Positions 1 to 6,756 of a stretch of 26,591 nt of DNA are shown piece after piece. The notes under the pieces are model-generated. The model was not told the origin of the DNA. It saw nothing but the letters and a program-made list of their open reading frames with translations, and searched no databases. Location: the NCBI GenBank assembly GCA_965651365.1, contig CBFGSA010000025.1, forward strand, positions 1-26,591, given 5' to 3'. The position numbers and the translations under genes are program-made. Within the stretch, counting starts at the first letter, position 1. Every line of letters begins with the position of its first letter. The DNA comes from DASSBG01 sp965651365 (GTDB lineage Bacteria > Pseudomonadota > Gammaproteobacteria > Xanthomonadales > Rhodanobacteraceae).

Positions 1-458
1 TTGCCGATGGCGGCATCCGCTATTCGGGCGACATTCCCAAGGCGCTGGCGGCGGGCGCATCCTGCGTGATGCTGGGCTCGATGTTCGCCGGCACCGAGGA
101 GTGCCCGGGCGAAGTCGAGCTGTTCCAGGGCCGTTCCTACAAGAGCTATCGTGGCATGGGCTCGCTGGGGGCGATGTCGCAAGGCTCGAAAGACCGCTAT
201 TTCCAGGACGAGGTGGACGCCGACAAGCTGGTGCCCGAGGGCATCGAAGGCCGGGTACCCTACCGTGGCCCACTGCGCAACATCGTGCATCAGTTGATTG
301 GTGGCTTGCGTGCCTCGATGGGCTATTTGGGCGCGGCCACTGTCGAGGATGTACGCAAGCAGGCCCGCTTCGTCCAGGTCAGTGCCGCGGGTGTGGTCGA
401 GGCCCATCCGCATGACATCCAGATCACCAAGGAAGCGCCGAATTATCGGTTGAAGTAG
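1..458 (+). CDS. guaB: IMP dehydrogenase, C-terminal part (5' end outside window)
   Basis: Inosine-5'-monophosphate dehydrogenase oxidises IMP to XMP with NAD+, the committed step of guanine nucleotide synthesis in the cytoplasm. Only the last 151 codons are present, in frame from base 3. Seen: the phosphate-binding segment GGIRYSGD at the left edge, then GSMFAGTEE, the active-site flap YRGMGSLGAM, and the C-terminal stretch RVPYRGPL...GGLRASMGYLGA, all typical of GuaB. One small oddity is GTEECPGE where GTEEAPGE is usual. The stop (TAG) is at 456-458. guaA follows after 83 bp on the same strand, the usual guaBA order, so the two are probably cotranscribed. Identification is secure; the catalytic Cys loop lies upstream of the window. 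Confidence 0.97.
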   Translation, partial: ADGGIRYSGDIPKALAAGASCVMLGSMFAGTEECPGEVELFQGRSYKSYRGMGSLGAMSQGSKDRYFQDEVDADKLVPEGIEGRVPYRGPLRNIVHQLIGGLRASMGYLGAATVEDVRKQARFVQVSAAGVVEAHPHDIQITKEAPNYRLK

Positions 459-462
459 CGCC

Positions 463-482
463 GGGAATGGGGAATCGGGAAT
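463..482 (+). repeat. Short tandem GGGAAT repeat in the guaB-guaA gap
   Basis: The guaB-guaA spacer starts with three tandem heptamer-like units (GGGAAT, GGGGAAT, CGGGAAT) at 463-482. Strings of GGGAATCGGGAATCG type are, from memory, frequent between genes in Xanthomonadaceae. No role is visible here. The rest of the gap is pyrimidine-rich and has no clear Shine-Dalgarno sequence before guaA. Confidence 0.5.
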
Positions 483-541
483 CGTAAAAGCCCCATCCAG
501 CCCCGTTTTGTTTTGCCCCTCGTCCCTCGCCCGGGTTGCGT

Positions 542-2110
542 ATGTCCAAGAACATTCATTCCGATCGCATTCTGATCCTCGACTTCGGGGCGCAGTACAC
601 CCAGCTCATTGCGCGGCGGGTGCGCGAGCTGGGGGTGTATTGCGAGATCCGGGCCTGGGATCACGATCCGGAGCAGATCGCCGAATTCGCGCCACGGGGG
701 ATCATTCTTTCCGGTGGTCCCGAATCCACGCTGGCCGACAATGCACCCCAAGCGCCGCAACAGGTGTTCGAGGCCGGGGTGCCGGTACTGGGCATCTGCT
801 ACGGCATGCAGACCATGGCCAAGCAGTTCGGCGGCCGTACCGAATCGGCCGAGGGACGCGAATACGGCCACGCCGAGATCGACCTGCGGGAACCCGGTGC
901 GCTGTTCGAGGGTCTGGACGATCACGGCGGAGCAGGGCGGCTCGATGTGTGGATGAGCCATGGTGACCATGTGGCCGAGGCGCCACCGGGTTTCACGGTT
1001 GTGGCGGGCAACGCACGTGTGCCGGTGGCGGCCATGGCCAACGAATCGCGCAAATTCTACGGCGTCCAGTTCCATCCCGAAGTCACCCACACCAAACAGG
1101 GCGGAGCACTGCTGAAGCGTTTCCTGCTCGATATCTGCGGCTGCCGCACACTGTGGACGGCACCGGCCATCATCGCCGACCAGGTGGCGCGGGTACGCCA
1201 GACGGTGGGCAGGGACAGGGTGCTGCTGGGCCTTTCAGGCGGGGTCGATTCTTCGGTCGTCGCGGCCCTGCTGCACGAGGCCATCGGCGATCAGCTCACC
1301 TGCGTGTTCGTCGATACCGGGCTGCTGCGCTACCGGGAAGGCGACCAGGTCATGGCCACCATGGCCGAACACATGGGCGTCAAGGTGATCCGCGTCAACG
1401 CTGCCGAGCGCTATTTCAAGGCACTTGAAGGCGTGGCCGACCCCGAACAAAAACGCAAGATCATCGGTCGCCTGTTCATCGATATCTTCGACGAGGAGGC
1501 CGCCAAGCTCGAGGGCGTCCAATGGCTGGCCCAGGGCACCATCTACCCGGACGTGATCGAATCGGCCGGCAGCGCCACCGGAAAGGCCCATGTGATCAAG
1601 AGCCACCACAATGTCGGCGGCCTGCCCGAGCACATGAAGCTGAAACTGGTCGAGCCGCTGCGCGAACTGTTCAAGGACGAAGTGCGTCGCATCGGCATCG
1701 AACTGGGCCTGCCGCGCGAGATGGTCTACCGTCACCCGTTCCCCGGCCCGGGCCTGGGCGTGCGCATCCTGGGCGAAGTGAAACGCGAGTTTGCCGAGCT
1801 GCTGGCCCGCGCCGATGCGATCTTCATTGAGGAGCTGCGCGCCGCTGGCCTGTACGACAAGACCAGCCAGGCCTTCGCCGTGTTCCTGCCCGTGCGCTCG
1901 GTCGGCGTGGTCGGTGACGCGCGCGCCTACGAATGGGTCATCGCCCTGCGCGCCGTCGAGACCATCGACTTCATGACCGCGCATTGGGCGGAGCTGCCCC
2001 ATGCCTTTCTTTCCAAGGTTTCAAATAGAATAATCAACGAGTTGAGAGGCATTTCTCGCGTGGTCTATGACATCTCCGGCAAACCTCCCGCGACCATCGA
2101 GTGGGAGTGA
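542..2110 (+). CDS. guaA: GMP synthase (glutamine-hydrolysing)
   Basis: Converts XMP to GMP using ATP and ammonia released from glutamine. 522 aa, matching the usual ~525 aa. The N-terminal class I glutamine amidotransferase domain carries the nucleophile Cys86 in GICYGMQ and the His178/Glu180 pair in GVQFHPEV. The ATP pyrophosphatase domain starts near residue 210, with the P-loop SGGVDSS at 232-238. The C-terminal dimerisation domain ends in KPPATIEWE, the typical GuaA tail. ATG 542 is chosen because MSKNIHSDRILILDFG aligns with known GuaA N-termini; an in-frame TTG lies 6 bases upstream. Downstream neighbours are convergent, with only 78 bp to the phospholipase D-like stop. No strong Rho-independent terminator is apparent. 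Confidence 0.98.
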   Translation: MSKNIHSDRILILDFGAQYTQLIARRVRELGVYCEIRAWDHDPEQIAEFAPRGIILSGGPESTLADNAPQAPQQVFEAGVPVLGICYGMQTMAKQFGGRTESAEGREYGHAEIDLREPGALFEGLDDHGGAGRLDVWMSHGDHVAEAPPGFTVVAGNARVPVAAMANESRKFYGVQFHPEVTHTKQGGALLKRFLLDICGCRTLWTAPAIIADQVARVRQTVGRDRVLLGLSGGVDSSVVAALLHEAIGDQLTCVFVDTGLLRYREGDQVMATMAEHMGVKVIRVNAAERYFKALEGVADPEQKRKIIGRLFIDIFDEEAAKLEGVQWLAQGTIYPDVIESAGSATGKAHVIKSHHNVGGLPEHMKLKLVEPLRELFKDEVRRIGIELGLPREMVYRHPFPGPGLGVRILGEVKREFAELLARADAIFIEELRAAGLYDKTSQAFAVFLPVRSVGVVGDARAYEWVIALRAVETIDFMTAHWAELPHAFLSKVSNRIINELRGISRVVYDISGKPPATIEWE

Positions 2111-2188
2111 CCGGTACTGGCTGGTGCGGCAACATCCACGCGCCAGCAGCTTCACCTTCAACGACAGCGTCAATCACACCGCCTGGAA

Positions 2189-3436
2189 TCAGTGCGTGCG
2201 CGGCGGCGTGTAGCGGGTGCCGGCCTGCAGCGTGGTGACGTACGTGCCGTTCCAGTCGTGATCGAATATCCCGCTCAGGGTTTTCGCCGGTCCCGCACCG
2301 TGCACGAACACCGAGGCATCGATGGTGTTGTTGAAATAGCTCCAGCTCCAGTTGCCGGTGCCGATGTACGCGCTGCGCGCGTCGGCGACCGCGTACTTGG
2401 CGTGTTCGACCCTGGCGTAGTCGATGAAGCCCTGCGAGGAGGGCGGCAGATGGCTGAACTTCACCGTGATGTGCGGCAGCACGGCCAGGCTCTTGAGATA
2501 GGCCTGCATCGGTTCGCGCAGCGCCCAGTCGGCCACGATGATGCGCACGTCCACGCCACGCGCGGCCGCATCGCGCAGGGCTGCATCGACCGGCGCCCAC
2601 CAGCCCTTGTAGCCGTACTCGCGCAGCGCCGACAGGGTCATCACCTGGACCCGCAGCACCTGCCGGGCAGAACGGATCATGCGCACCAGTACGTCCTGCT
2701 CCGCGCTCAGCCCGTGCGGCAGCAACGCGGGCGGGCTGAAGGCGGGGAAGGCGCTCAGGGTGTCGCCGTTGGCATCCGTGAGCTGTACCGGGTCGGCTGC
2801 GGTGACCGGCGCAAACGGCAGCGTCTGCTGCGCGTGTTTCGTGGCGGCCGGCATGTCCGCATGCGCGGCCAGTTGCCAGTCGAAATCGAAGCTGGCCGTG
2901 AAGGTGCGGGCAAAGCGCGCATTGCGGATGCGCGCGCCGATCTCGTGGATCTGGGTCAGCGCACGCCAGTCCCAGTTGGCACTGCCGACGAACACCTCCC
3001 GGTCATCGACGATCAAGTACTTGGCGTGCAGCACGCCTCCGGTCAGCGTATCCATGGGCAGCACGCGGATACTGATATTGCCCACCTTTTTCAGGCGCTC
3101 GACACTGTCGCGGCTGTAGCGCATGAAATGGCTGCCCAGCAACACGTGCACTTCGACGCCATGGCGCGCACGGTCAACCAGCGCATCGAGCACCGGTGCC
3201 AGCGCGCTGCCCGGTTTGTTGGTGATGTAGAAGGCGGCTATGTCGATGCGCTTGTGTGCGCCGCGGATCATGTCCAGCCACACCGCCTGCGTGCGCGCCA
3301 CGCCTTGCGCACCGTAATCCGTTTCTTCCGGCACGCTTTCGACGATGCTGAAACCGGGAGCGGCCTGGCTTGTCATTGCGGACGCTGCGGATGCTGCGGT
3401 CAGCATCAGGCCCGATACGCAGACGGTCTTCCACAT
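2189..3436 (-). CDS. Secreted phospholipase D-like protein with two HKD motifs
   Basis: Member of the phospholipase D/nuclease superfamily (phosphodiesterase chemistry through a covalent phosphohistidine). 415 aa from ATG 3436. Residues 1-20 look like a Sec signal peptide (MWKTVCVSGLMLTAASAASA), so the protein is probably periplasmic or secreted. Both catalytic HxKxxxxD motifs are intact: His137-Lys139-Asp144 (HAKYLIVDD) followed by GSANWD, and His345-Lys347-Asp352 (HAKYAVAD) followed by GTGNWS. The asymmetric layout of two half-domains resembles the PLD3/K4-like group more than bacterial cardiolipin synthases, which have membrane helices. Start choice: AAAAAGGA sits about 9 bases before ATG 3436; an alternative ATG at 3445 is too close to it. 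The gene lies ~90 bp downstream of the zinc transporter on the same strand and may be in the same transcript. Substrate (lipid or nucleic acid) cannot be told. Confidence 0.85.
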   Translation of the reverse strand: MWKTVCVSGLMLTAASAASAMTSQAAPGFSIVESVPEETDYGAQGVARTQAVWLDMIRGAHKRIDIAAFYITNKPGSALAPVLDALVDRARHGVEVHVLLGSHFMRYSRDSVERLKKVGNISIRVLPMDTLTGGVLHAKYLIVDDREVFVGSANWDWRALTQIHEIGARIRNARFARTFTASFDFDWQLAAHADMPAATKHAQQTLPFAPVTAADPVQLTDANGDTLSAFPAFSPPALLPHGLSAEQDVLVRMIRSARQVLRVQVMTLSALREYGYKGWWAPVDAALRDAAARGVDVRIIVADWALREPMQAYLKSLAVLPHITVKFSHLPPSSQGFIDYARVEHAKYAVADARSAYIGTGNWSWSYFNNTIDASVFVHGAGPAKTLSGIFDHDWNGTYVTTLQAGTRYTPPRTH

Positions 3437-3529
3437 TTCGCTCATTCCTTTTTCTTCATGGGTCGAGAGCCGTGCGCCACCGGCATGCTTGCGTGTGCCC
3501 GGCCGCAAATATCACCGCTGGCGCAAGTT

Positions 3530-4267
3530 TCAGTGCAGATGATCGATGACGGCGGCCAGCCACATGAACATCATGCCACCGGTCATGCCCGTCATCGGCG
3601 CCAGTCGGCTGCGTGCATCCAGACGTTGCCACACGGCCGGGAGCACATCGACGCAGGCCAGGTAGATCGTACAACCTGCGGCAAACGCAAGACCCATGCC
3701 GATGAATCCGGGCAGTACCGAGAGCAGGGTGGTGCCGATTGCGCCGATCGGCACGGCCACGGCCGCCAGCACCGAAATGCGGAACGCGGCGCGCGGCGCA
3801 TAGCCGCCGGCGACCAGCACGCCCGCATGCCCGATGCTGCGCGGCAGTTCATGCAGCAAGATGGTGGTGGCCATGATCATGCCCAGGGCCGGATTCACCT
3901 CGAAAGCCGCGCCAATGACCACGCCATCGATCAGATGATGCAAGGCATCGCCCAGGATGTCCATGCGGGCGAAGGCCGCGATTCCGGATTTCGCCGCCAG
4001 GACGCGGACCCCCGTTTCAACGCACACCAGCAACAGCATGCCCAGTGCCAGCACCAGGCAGGCGAAGTCCATTGCCAGCCCGTGCGAGATCGCCTCGGGC
4101 AGCATGTGCAACAGACTGTCGCCCAGCAGCAGACCGGCAGTCGTGGCCTGCATCCACGGCAACCAGGTCTGTACTTTGCGATGGGGCACCAGCATCACCC
4201 AGCGCGCCATCAGCGTGATCGCGGCTACCGCCAAGCTGGCCACCAGGGGCAAGATCCAGGAAAGCAT
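3530..4267 (-). CDS. ZIP-family divalent metal (zinc) transporter
   Basis: Inner-membrane permease of the ZIP family, probably importing Zn2+. 245 aa, about eight predicted membrane helices. Seen: helix 2 motif GDSLLHMLPEA (residues 49-59), helix 4 motif HHLIDGVVIG (110-119) and helix 5 motif HELP (139-142), which together form the ZIP metal site. Helix 5 usually reads HELPHEIGD; here it is HELPRSIGH, so some second-shell ligands differ. Start ATG 4267 is preferred: GTGGA lies 8 bases upstream, whereas the upstream in-frame start at 4282 is a TTG inside the operator. A Zur box (4282-4302) directly precedes the gene, supporting zinc as substrate and repression when zinc is plentiful. Other ZIP substrates (Fe, Mn, Cd) remain possible. 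Confidence 0.88.
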   Translation of the reverse strand: MLSWILPLVASLAVAAITLMARWVMLVPHRKVQTWLPWMQATTAGLLLGDSLLHMLPEAISHGLAMDFACLVLALGMLLLVCVETGVRVLAAKSGIAAFARMDILGDALHHLIDGVVIGAAFEVNPALGMIMATTILLHELPRSIGHAGVLVAGGYAPRAAFRISVLAAVAVPIGAIGTTLLSVLPGFIGMGLAFAAGCTIYLACVDVLPAVWQRLDARSRLAPMTGMTGGMMFMWLAAVIDHLH

Positions 4268-4281
4268 AGTGTCATTCCACA

Positions 4282-4302
4282 AAATGTTATATTATAACAT
4301 TT
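4282..4302. promoter_or_regulatory. Zur operator (21-bp perfect palindrome) overlapping the zip promoter
   Basis: A perfect odd-centred inverted repeat: arm AAATGTTATA, central T at 4292, then its complement TATAACATTT. This matches the published gammaproteobacterial Zur consensus (GAAATGTTATA half site) apart from the outermost base pair. On the minus strand it contains TATAAT (4291-4296), a good -10 box, about 23 bases before the zip ATG, so Zur-Zn would block RNA polymerase directly. No convincing -35 is visible. The AT-rich site stands out sharply from its GC-rich surroundings. The divergent gntR gene starts 115 bp away and is less likely to be under its control. Confidence 0.9.
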
Positions 4303-4366
4303 AGATTTTTGCGTGCCTTTCTCCATGATGATGTTTGCCTTGCGCGCAACTGCTTGCACATTTCCA

Positions 4367-4399
4367 TGTACCAGTTGTACCATGTGTGCATAGGGTACA
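4367..4399 (+). promoter_or_regulatory. Candidate operator of the YtrA-type repressor (TGTACC repeats)
   Basis: Two direct copies of TGTACCA (4367-4373, 4376-4382) and an inverted copy GGTACA (4394-4399) lie within 20-50 bases before the gntR start. The pair TGTACC-N12-GGTACA is an inverted repeat of a size that a dimeric GntR protein could bind, suggesting autoregulation. A possible -35 TTGCAC is at 4354-4359, but no good -10 was found, so the exact promoter is uncertain. Confidence 0.5.
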
Positions 4400-4417
4400 T
4401 ATGGAACAACAAGTCTC

Positions 4418-4813
4418 ATGGAAATTGTCATCAACATCGAAGACGCGCAGCCACTGTTCGCGCAACTGGTCGCCCAGATCAAGGCTGCCGTGCAAGACGG
4501 CAGGATCGGGGCGGGCGACCCCCTGCCGTCGATCCGGCAACTGGCCGGTGATCTGGACTTGAACAGCAAGACGGTAGCCAAAGCCTACCGCCTGCTGGAA
4601 CGCGACTCGATCATCCAGACCCGTGGCTACCGCGGCACCTTCGTGCATCCCGAAGCCAGGGCCAACAGCAAGATCGATCTGCATGGCTGGCTGGACAAAT
4701 CCATCCGGAAAACCATCACCGACCTGAGAGGAGCCGGCCTGACCGACTCCGAAATCCGCATCGCGTTCAACCACGCCATGAACACACGCAATCCTGGAGC
4801 AACACGATCATGA
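4418..4813 (+). CDS. GntR-family transcriptional regulator, YtrA subfamily
   Basis: DNA-binding repressor of 131 aa, the short length typical of the YtrA subfamily. The winged helix-turn-helix spans about residues 10-76: QPLFAQLVAQIKAAV, then the recognition part LPSIRQLAGDLDLNSKTV and the wing RGYRGTFV. Only ~50 residues follow, too few for the large effector domain of FadR or HutC types. Start ATG 4418 has only a weak GGAA upstream. The stop overlaps the next ATG by 4 bp (ATGA), so the regulator and membrane protein are translationally coupled. YtrA regulators usually sit with ABC transporter genes and respond to cell-envelope stress or antibiotics; here no ABC gene is present. The likely target is its own operon via the TGTACC repeats. 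Confidence 0.9.
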   Translation: MEIVINIEDAQPLFAQLVAQIKAAVQDGRIGAGDPLPSIRQLAGDLDLNSKTVAKAYRLLERDSIIQTRGYRGTFVHPEARANSKIDLHGWLDKSIRKTITDLRGAGLTDSEIRIAFNHAMNTRNPGATRS

Positions 4814-5688
4814 ACACCTGGCACAACCCGCTGTTCTTCGCCGTATTCCTGGCGCAAATCTTTGTCAGTTCGTACTGGCTGCCCAGGATCATCCTGGCCC
4901 GGATCGACCGTGTACGCAGCGAGTATCCGCCCGAGCGCTATCCGCGGCTCTACCCTGGATCGAGCGACGCCTTTGCGTCCAGCCGGTCACTCTTTGTGTG
5001 GGCGTGTCGGCTGGTGTTCGTGCTCGGCTTCGCCATGTTGTACGGCGCGTTTGCGCTGGACGGCGGCCGCTTTGCCGACGACGGCTACATTTCCGAGGTC
5101 TGGCCCGCGGCCTACGGGCTTTGCCAGTTCATGCCCCTGGTGATCATGGAGCTGCTGGGATTCCGGCAGCTTCATTTGATGCGAAAAGCCAATACGGATG
5201 TCACGCGCAAGGCCAGCTTGCGCCCACGCCGCCTGTTCGATTTCGTGTCGCCCGTCCTGCTGACGCTGGCGCTGGCGCTGCTGGTGGCGGTGATCGGTTT
5301 CAACCTGTACGCCCACGACTTTCACCTGATCTGGGGCAGTGACGCCATGCAGCAGTCCCTCGTCATGCTGGTCACCAACCTGGCCCTGCTGATGGTGGGG
5401 GTGTGGCAGTTGCACGGGCGCAAGCTCAACCCGCATCAGGCCACCGTCGATCGTACCCGCCAGATCCGGACGCAACTGACTTCACTGCTGCTGATCAGTT
5501 GCGTGCTGAGCGTGTTTCTGATCTGGCAGACCATCGGCGATCTCCATGCGCTGCATTACCTCGACGCGACCGCCATGAGTATGTACTTCCAGCTCATTGC
5601 CATCTTGTCGGTCGGTCTGTCCTTGCGCAGCCTGCGCCTGGACGACCTCGATTTCAGCGCCTACGCAGTCAACCACGACGCGGATTGA
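4810..5688 (+). CDS. Seven-helix integral membrane protein of unknown function
   Basis: 292 aa; I do not recognise the family. Hydrophobic segments suggest about seven membrane helices, near residues 8-28, 60-83, 93-115, 145-168, 180-200, 222-245 and 253-272. A Tyr/Pro/Arg-rich hydrophilic loop containing YPPERYPRLYPG follows the first helix. No transporter, protease or kinase motif is visible. The start ATG overlaps the stop of the YtrA-type regulator by 4 bp, so expression is coupled to the repressor, and the protein is probably the effector of a stress- or ligand-induced unit. It contains no ABC permease signature and no ATPase gene is adjacent. Nothing in its codon use looks foreign. Confidence 0.85.
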   Translation: MNTWHNPLFFAVFLAQIFVSSYWLPRIILARIDRVRSEYPPERYPRLYPGSSDAFASSRSLFVWACRLVFVLGFAMLYGAFALDGGRFADDGYISEVWPAAYGLCQFMPLVIMELLGFRQLHLMRKANTDVTRKASLRPRRLFDFVSPVLLTLALALLVAVIGFNLYAHDFHLIWGSDAMQQSLVMLVTNLALLMVGVWQLHGRKLNPHQATVDRTRQIRTQLTSLLLISCVLSVFLIWQTIGDLHALHYLDATAMSMYFQLIAILSVGLSLRSLRLDDLDFSAYAVNHDAD

Positions 5689-5740
5689 CGGCAACTTCCA
5701 CTCCGCTGATTTCCCCAACACCCGTCGAGGAGGACCACGC

Positions 5741-5800
5741 ATGTCTCCAATCCCGGCCGATGTATGTCGACTCCCTGTGGATGCACGATGGTCGCGTTGA
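5741..5800 (+). CDS. Possible 19-codon micro-ORF with strong ribosome binding site
   Basis: ATG 5741 is preceded by GAGGAGGA (5727-5734) with a 6-base spacer, the strongest ribosome binding site in this part of the window. Yet the frame ends after 19 codons (MSPIPADVCRLPVDARWSR). It could be a small peptide, a leader peptide, or the intact start of a decayed gene. There is no similarity that I recognise. Confidence 0.25.
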   Translation: MSPIPADVCRLPVDARWSR

Positions 5801-6168
5801 GGGGCTGCATTGCTGTCTTCCGCAGCCATCATGCGGGCGGCATGCTGATCCCCTTCCACACCCGTTCCCGCTTCGCGCATCCGATGATCGGCAGCGTGGA
5901 AACACGCTTCAACAAGGCAGAAACGCATGTATCGACCACGGCGCACACCTTTGCGCCAAAGTGCCGTTGTGGCGAATGACTCCTGCAAGTGTGCAACCGT
6001 GCACCAGGTGCCGAGTGCTGCCGGGAATCCGACCCTCGGGTTTTGCTCGTCGCTTGCTGCCTGGCGGCCATGGGGGTGATGTTGTCCGGCCCGTACGTCG
6101 CTGACATGATCCCCGGAAAGGCAAAGTCCACCCCGGGTACACGCATTCACGGCGTGGGCGCCATCTAA
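5764..6168 (+). pseudogene. Possible Cys-rich gene interrupted by a single in-frame TGA
   Basis: Two stretches in the same frame are separated only by TGA at 5977-5979. The first (from ATG 5764) ends in KCRCGE. The second, read to TAA 6166-6168, contains AECCRESD and then a hydrophobic segment VLLVACCLAAMGVMLSG. By hand count the third codon position is the most GC-rich in both parts (about 72% and 76%), against roughly 51-66% and 56-58% for positions one and two. That is coding-like for this genome. The reading is not proven: there is no good ribosome site at 5764, and the antisense frame 5829-6146 would give the same periodicity. No family is recognised. Confidence 0.3.
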
Positions 6169-6261
6169 GTGTTCGATCCGCGCTACCATACGCGAATGGA
6201 AGCGGCCATCGTGCTCGACAACGGCCTGCTTGCCAACCGCCACGAGCAGGAGGTTCCGCTC

Positions 6262-6702
6262 ATGAACCAACATGCAACGGTCAAGGCCCGGGACAGCATA
6301 TTGCTTCTGGCCCGTATTCTGCTGGTGCTGCTGTTCCTGATTTTCGGATGGAGCAAGCTCACCGGCTTCCAGGCAGCCGTGCAGTACATGGCCCATGTTG
6401 GTGCGCCCGTACCCGAGTTCGCGGCAGTGATCGCGGTGGTCATGGAGTTTCTCGTGGGCATTGCACTGGCTCTCGGGATAGCGACGCGGCCGCTGGCGAT
6501 ACTGCTGGCGATCTACACCATGGCGACGGCAGTCATCGGCCATCATTACTGGACGATGACCGGCATGGAACGCTATGCAAACGAGATCAACTTCTACAAG
6601 AACGTGAGCATCACCGGGGGCCTGCTCGCTCTGTATGTCGCGGGCGCCGGCCGCTATGCGGTCGATCACTGGTGGCGCGCACGTCGCGCGGGTGCGGGGT
6701 GA
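6262..6702 (+). CDS. DoxX-family membrane protein
   Basis: 146 aa small integral membrane protein of the DoxX/SURF4-like superfamily. Four hydrophobic helices are seen: SILLLARILLVLLFLIFGW (with the characteristic GWSKLTGF after it), a second around PEFAAVIAVVMEFLVGIALA, a third at PLAILLAIYTMATAVIGHHY and a fourth at ITGGLLALYVAGAG. DoxX relatives are linked to respiratory or redox membrane complexes, but most have no defined reaction. ATG 6262 is chosen over the upstream in-frame GTG 6169 because AGGAGG (6248-6253) sits 8 bases before it and the product then begins just ahead of the first helix. Gene tadA follows after 54 bp and could share the transcript. Confidence 0.9.
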   Translation: MNQHATVKARDSILLLARILLVLLFLIFGWSKLTGFQAAVQYMAHVGAPVPEFAAVIAVVMEFLVGIALALGIATRPLAILLAIYTMATAVIGHHYWTMTGMERYANEINFYKNVSITGGLLALYVAGAGRYAVDHWWRARRAGAG

Positions 6703-6756
6703 ACGTGACAGAAACCAGGGGATGCTTCGGCAGCAAAGACAGCAGCGGTAATCGCC

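Larger units (their letters stand above)
5689..6261. other. 573-bp stretch without a confident gene
   Basis: This space between the seven-helix protein and the DoxX gene holds no gene I can name. It contains a 19-codon frame with a strong Shine-Dalgarno (5741-5800), and a longer plus-strand frame broken by one TGA (5764-6168). It also contains a complementary-strand frame of 105 codons (5829-6146, start at 6146). The plus-strand frame and the antisense frame share the same codon-position GC signature, so base composition alone does not decide between them. No recognisable IS end, tRNA or terminator was found. Confidence 0.6.

Noticed and set aside
2109..2213. Plus-strand frame after guaA reading YWLVRQHPRASS...
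   Set aside because: Short, without a start codon or ribosome site, and it runs into the 3' end of the convergent phospholipase D-like gene. Not enough to call a gene remnant.
2192..4297. A 701-codon plus-strand open frame
   Set aside because: It lies exactly antisense to the phospholipase D-like and zip genes, has His/Gln/Arg-rich low-complexity translation and no family motif. It is a by-product of high GC and codon periodicity of the true genes.
5829..6146. Minus-strand frame of 105 codons
   Set aside because: No ribosome site before the ATG at 6146 and no recognised motif. It is mentioned only as the alternative explanation for the codon periodicity in this region.
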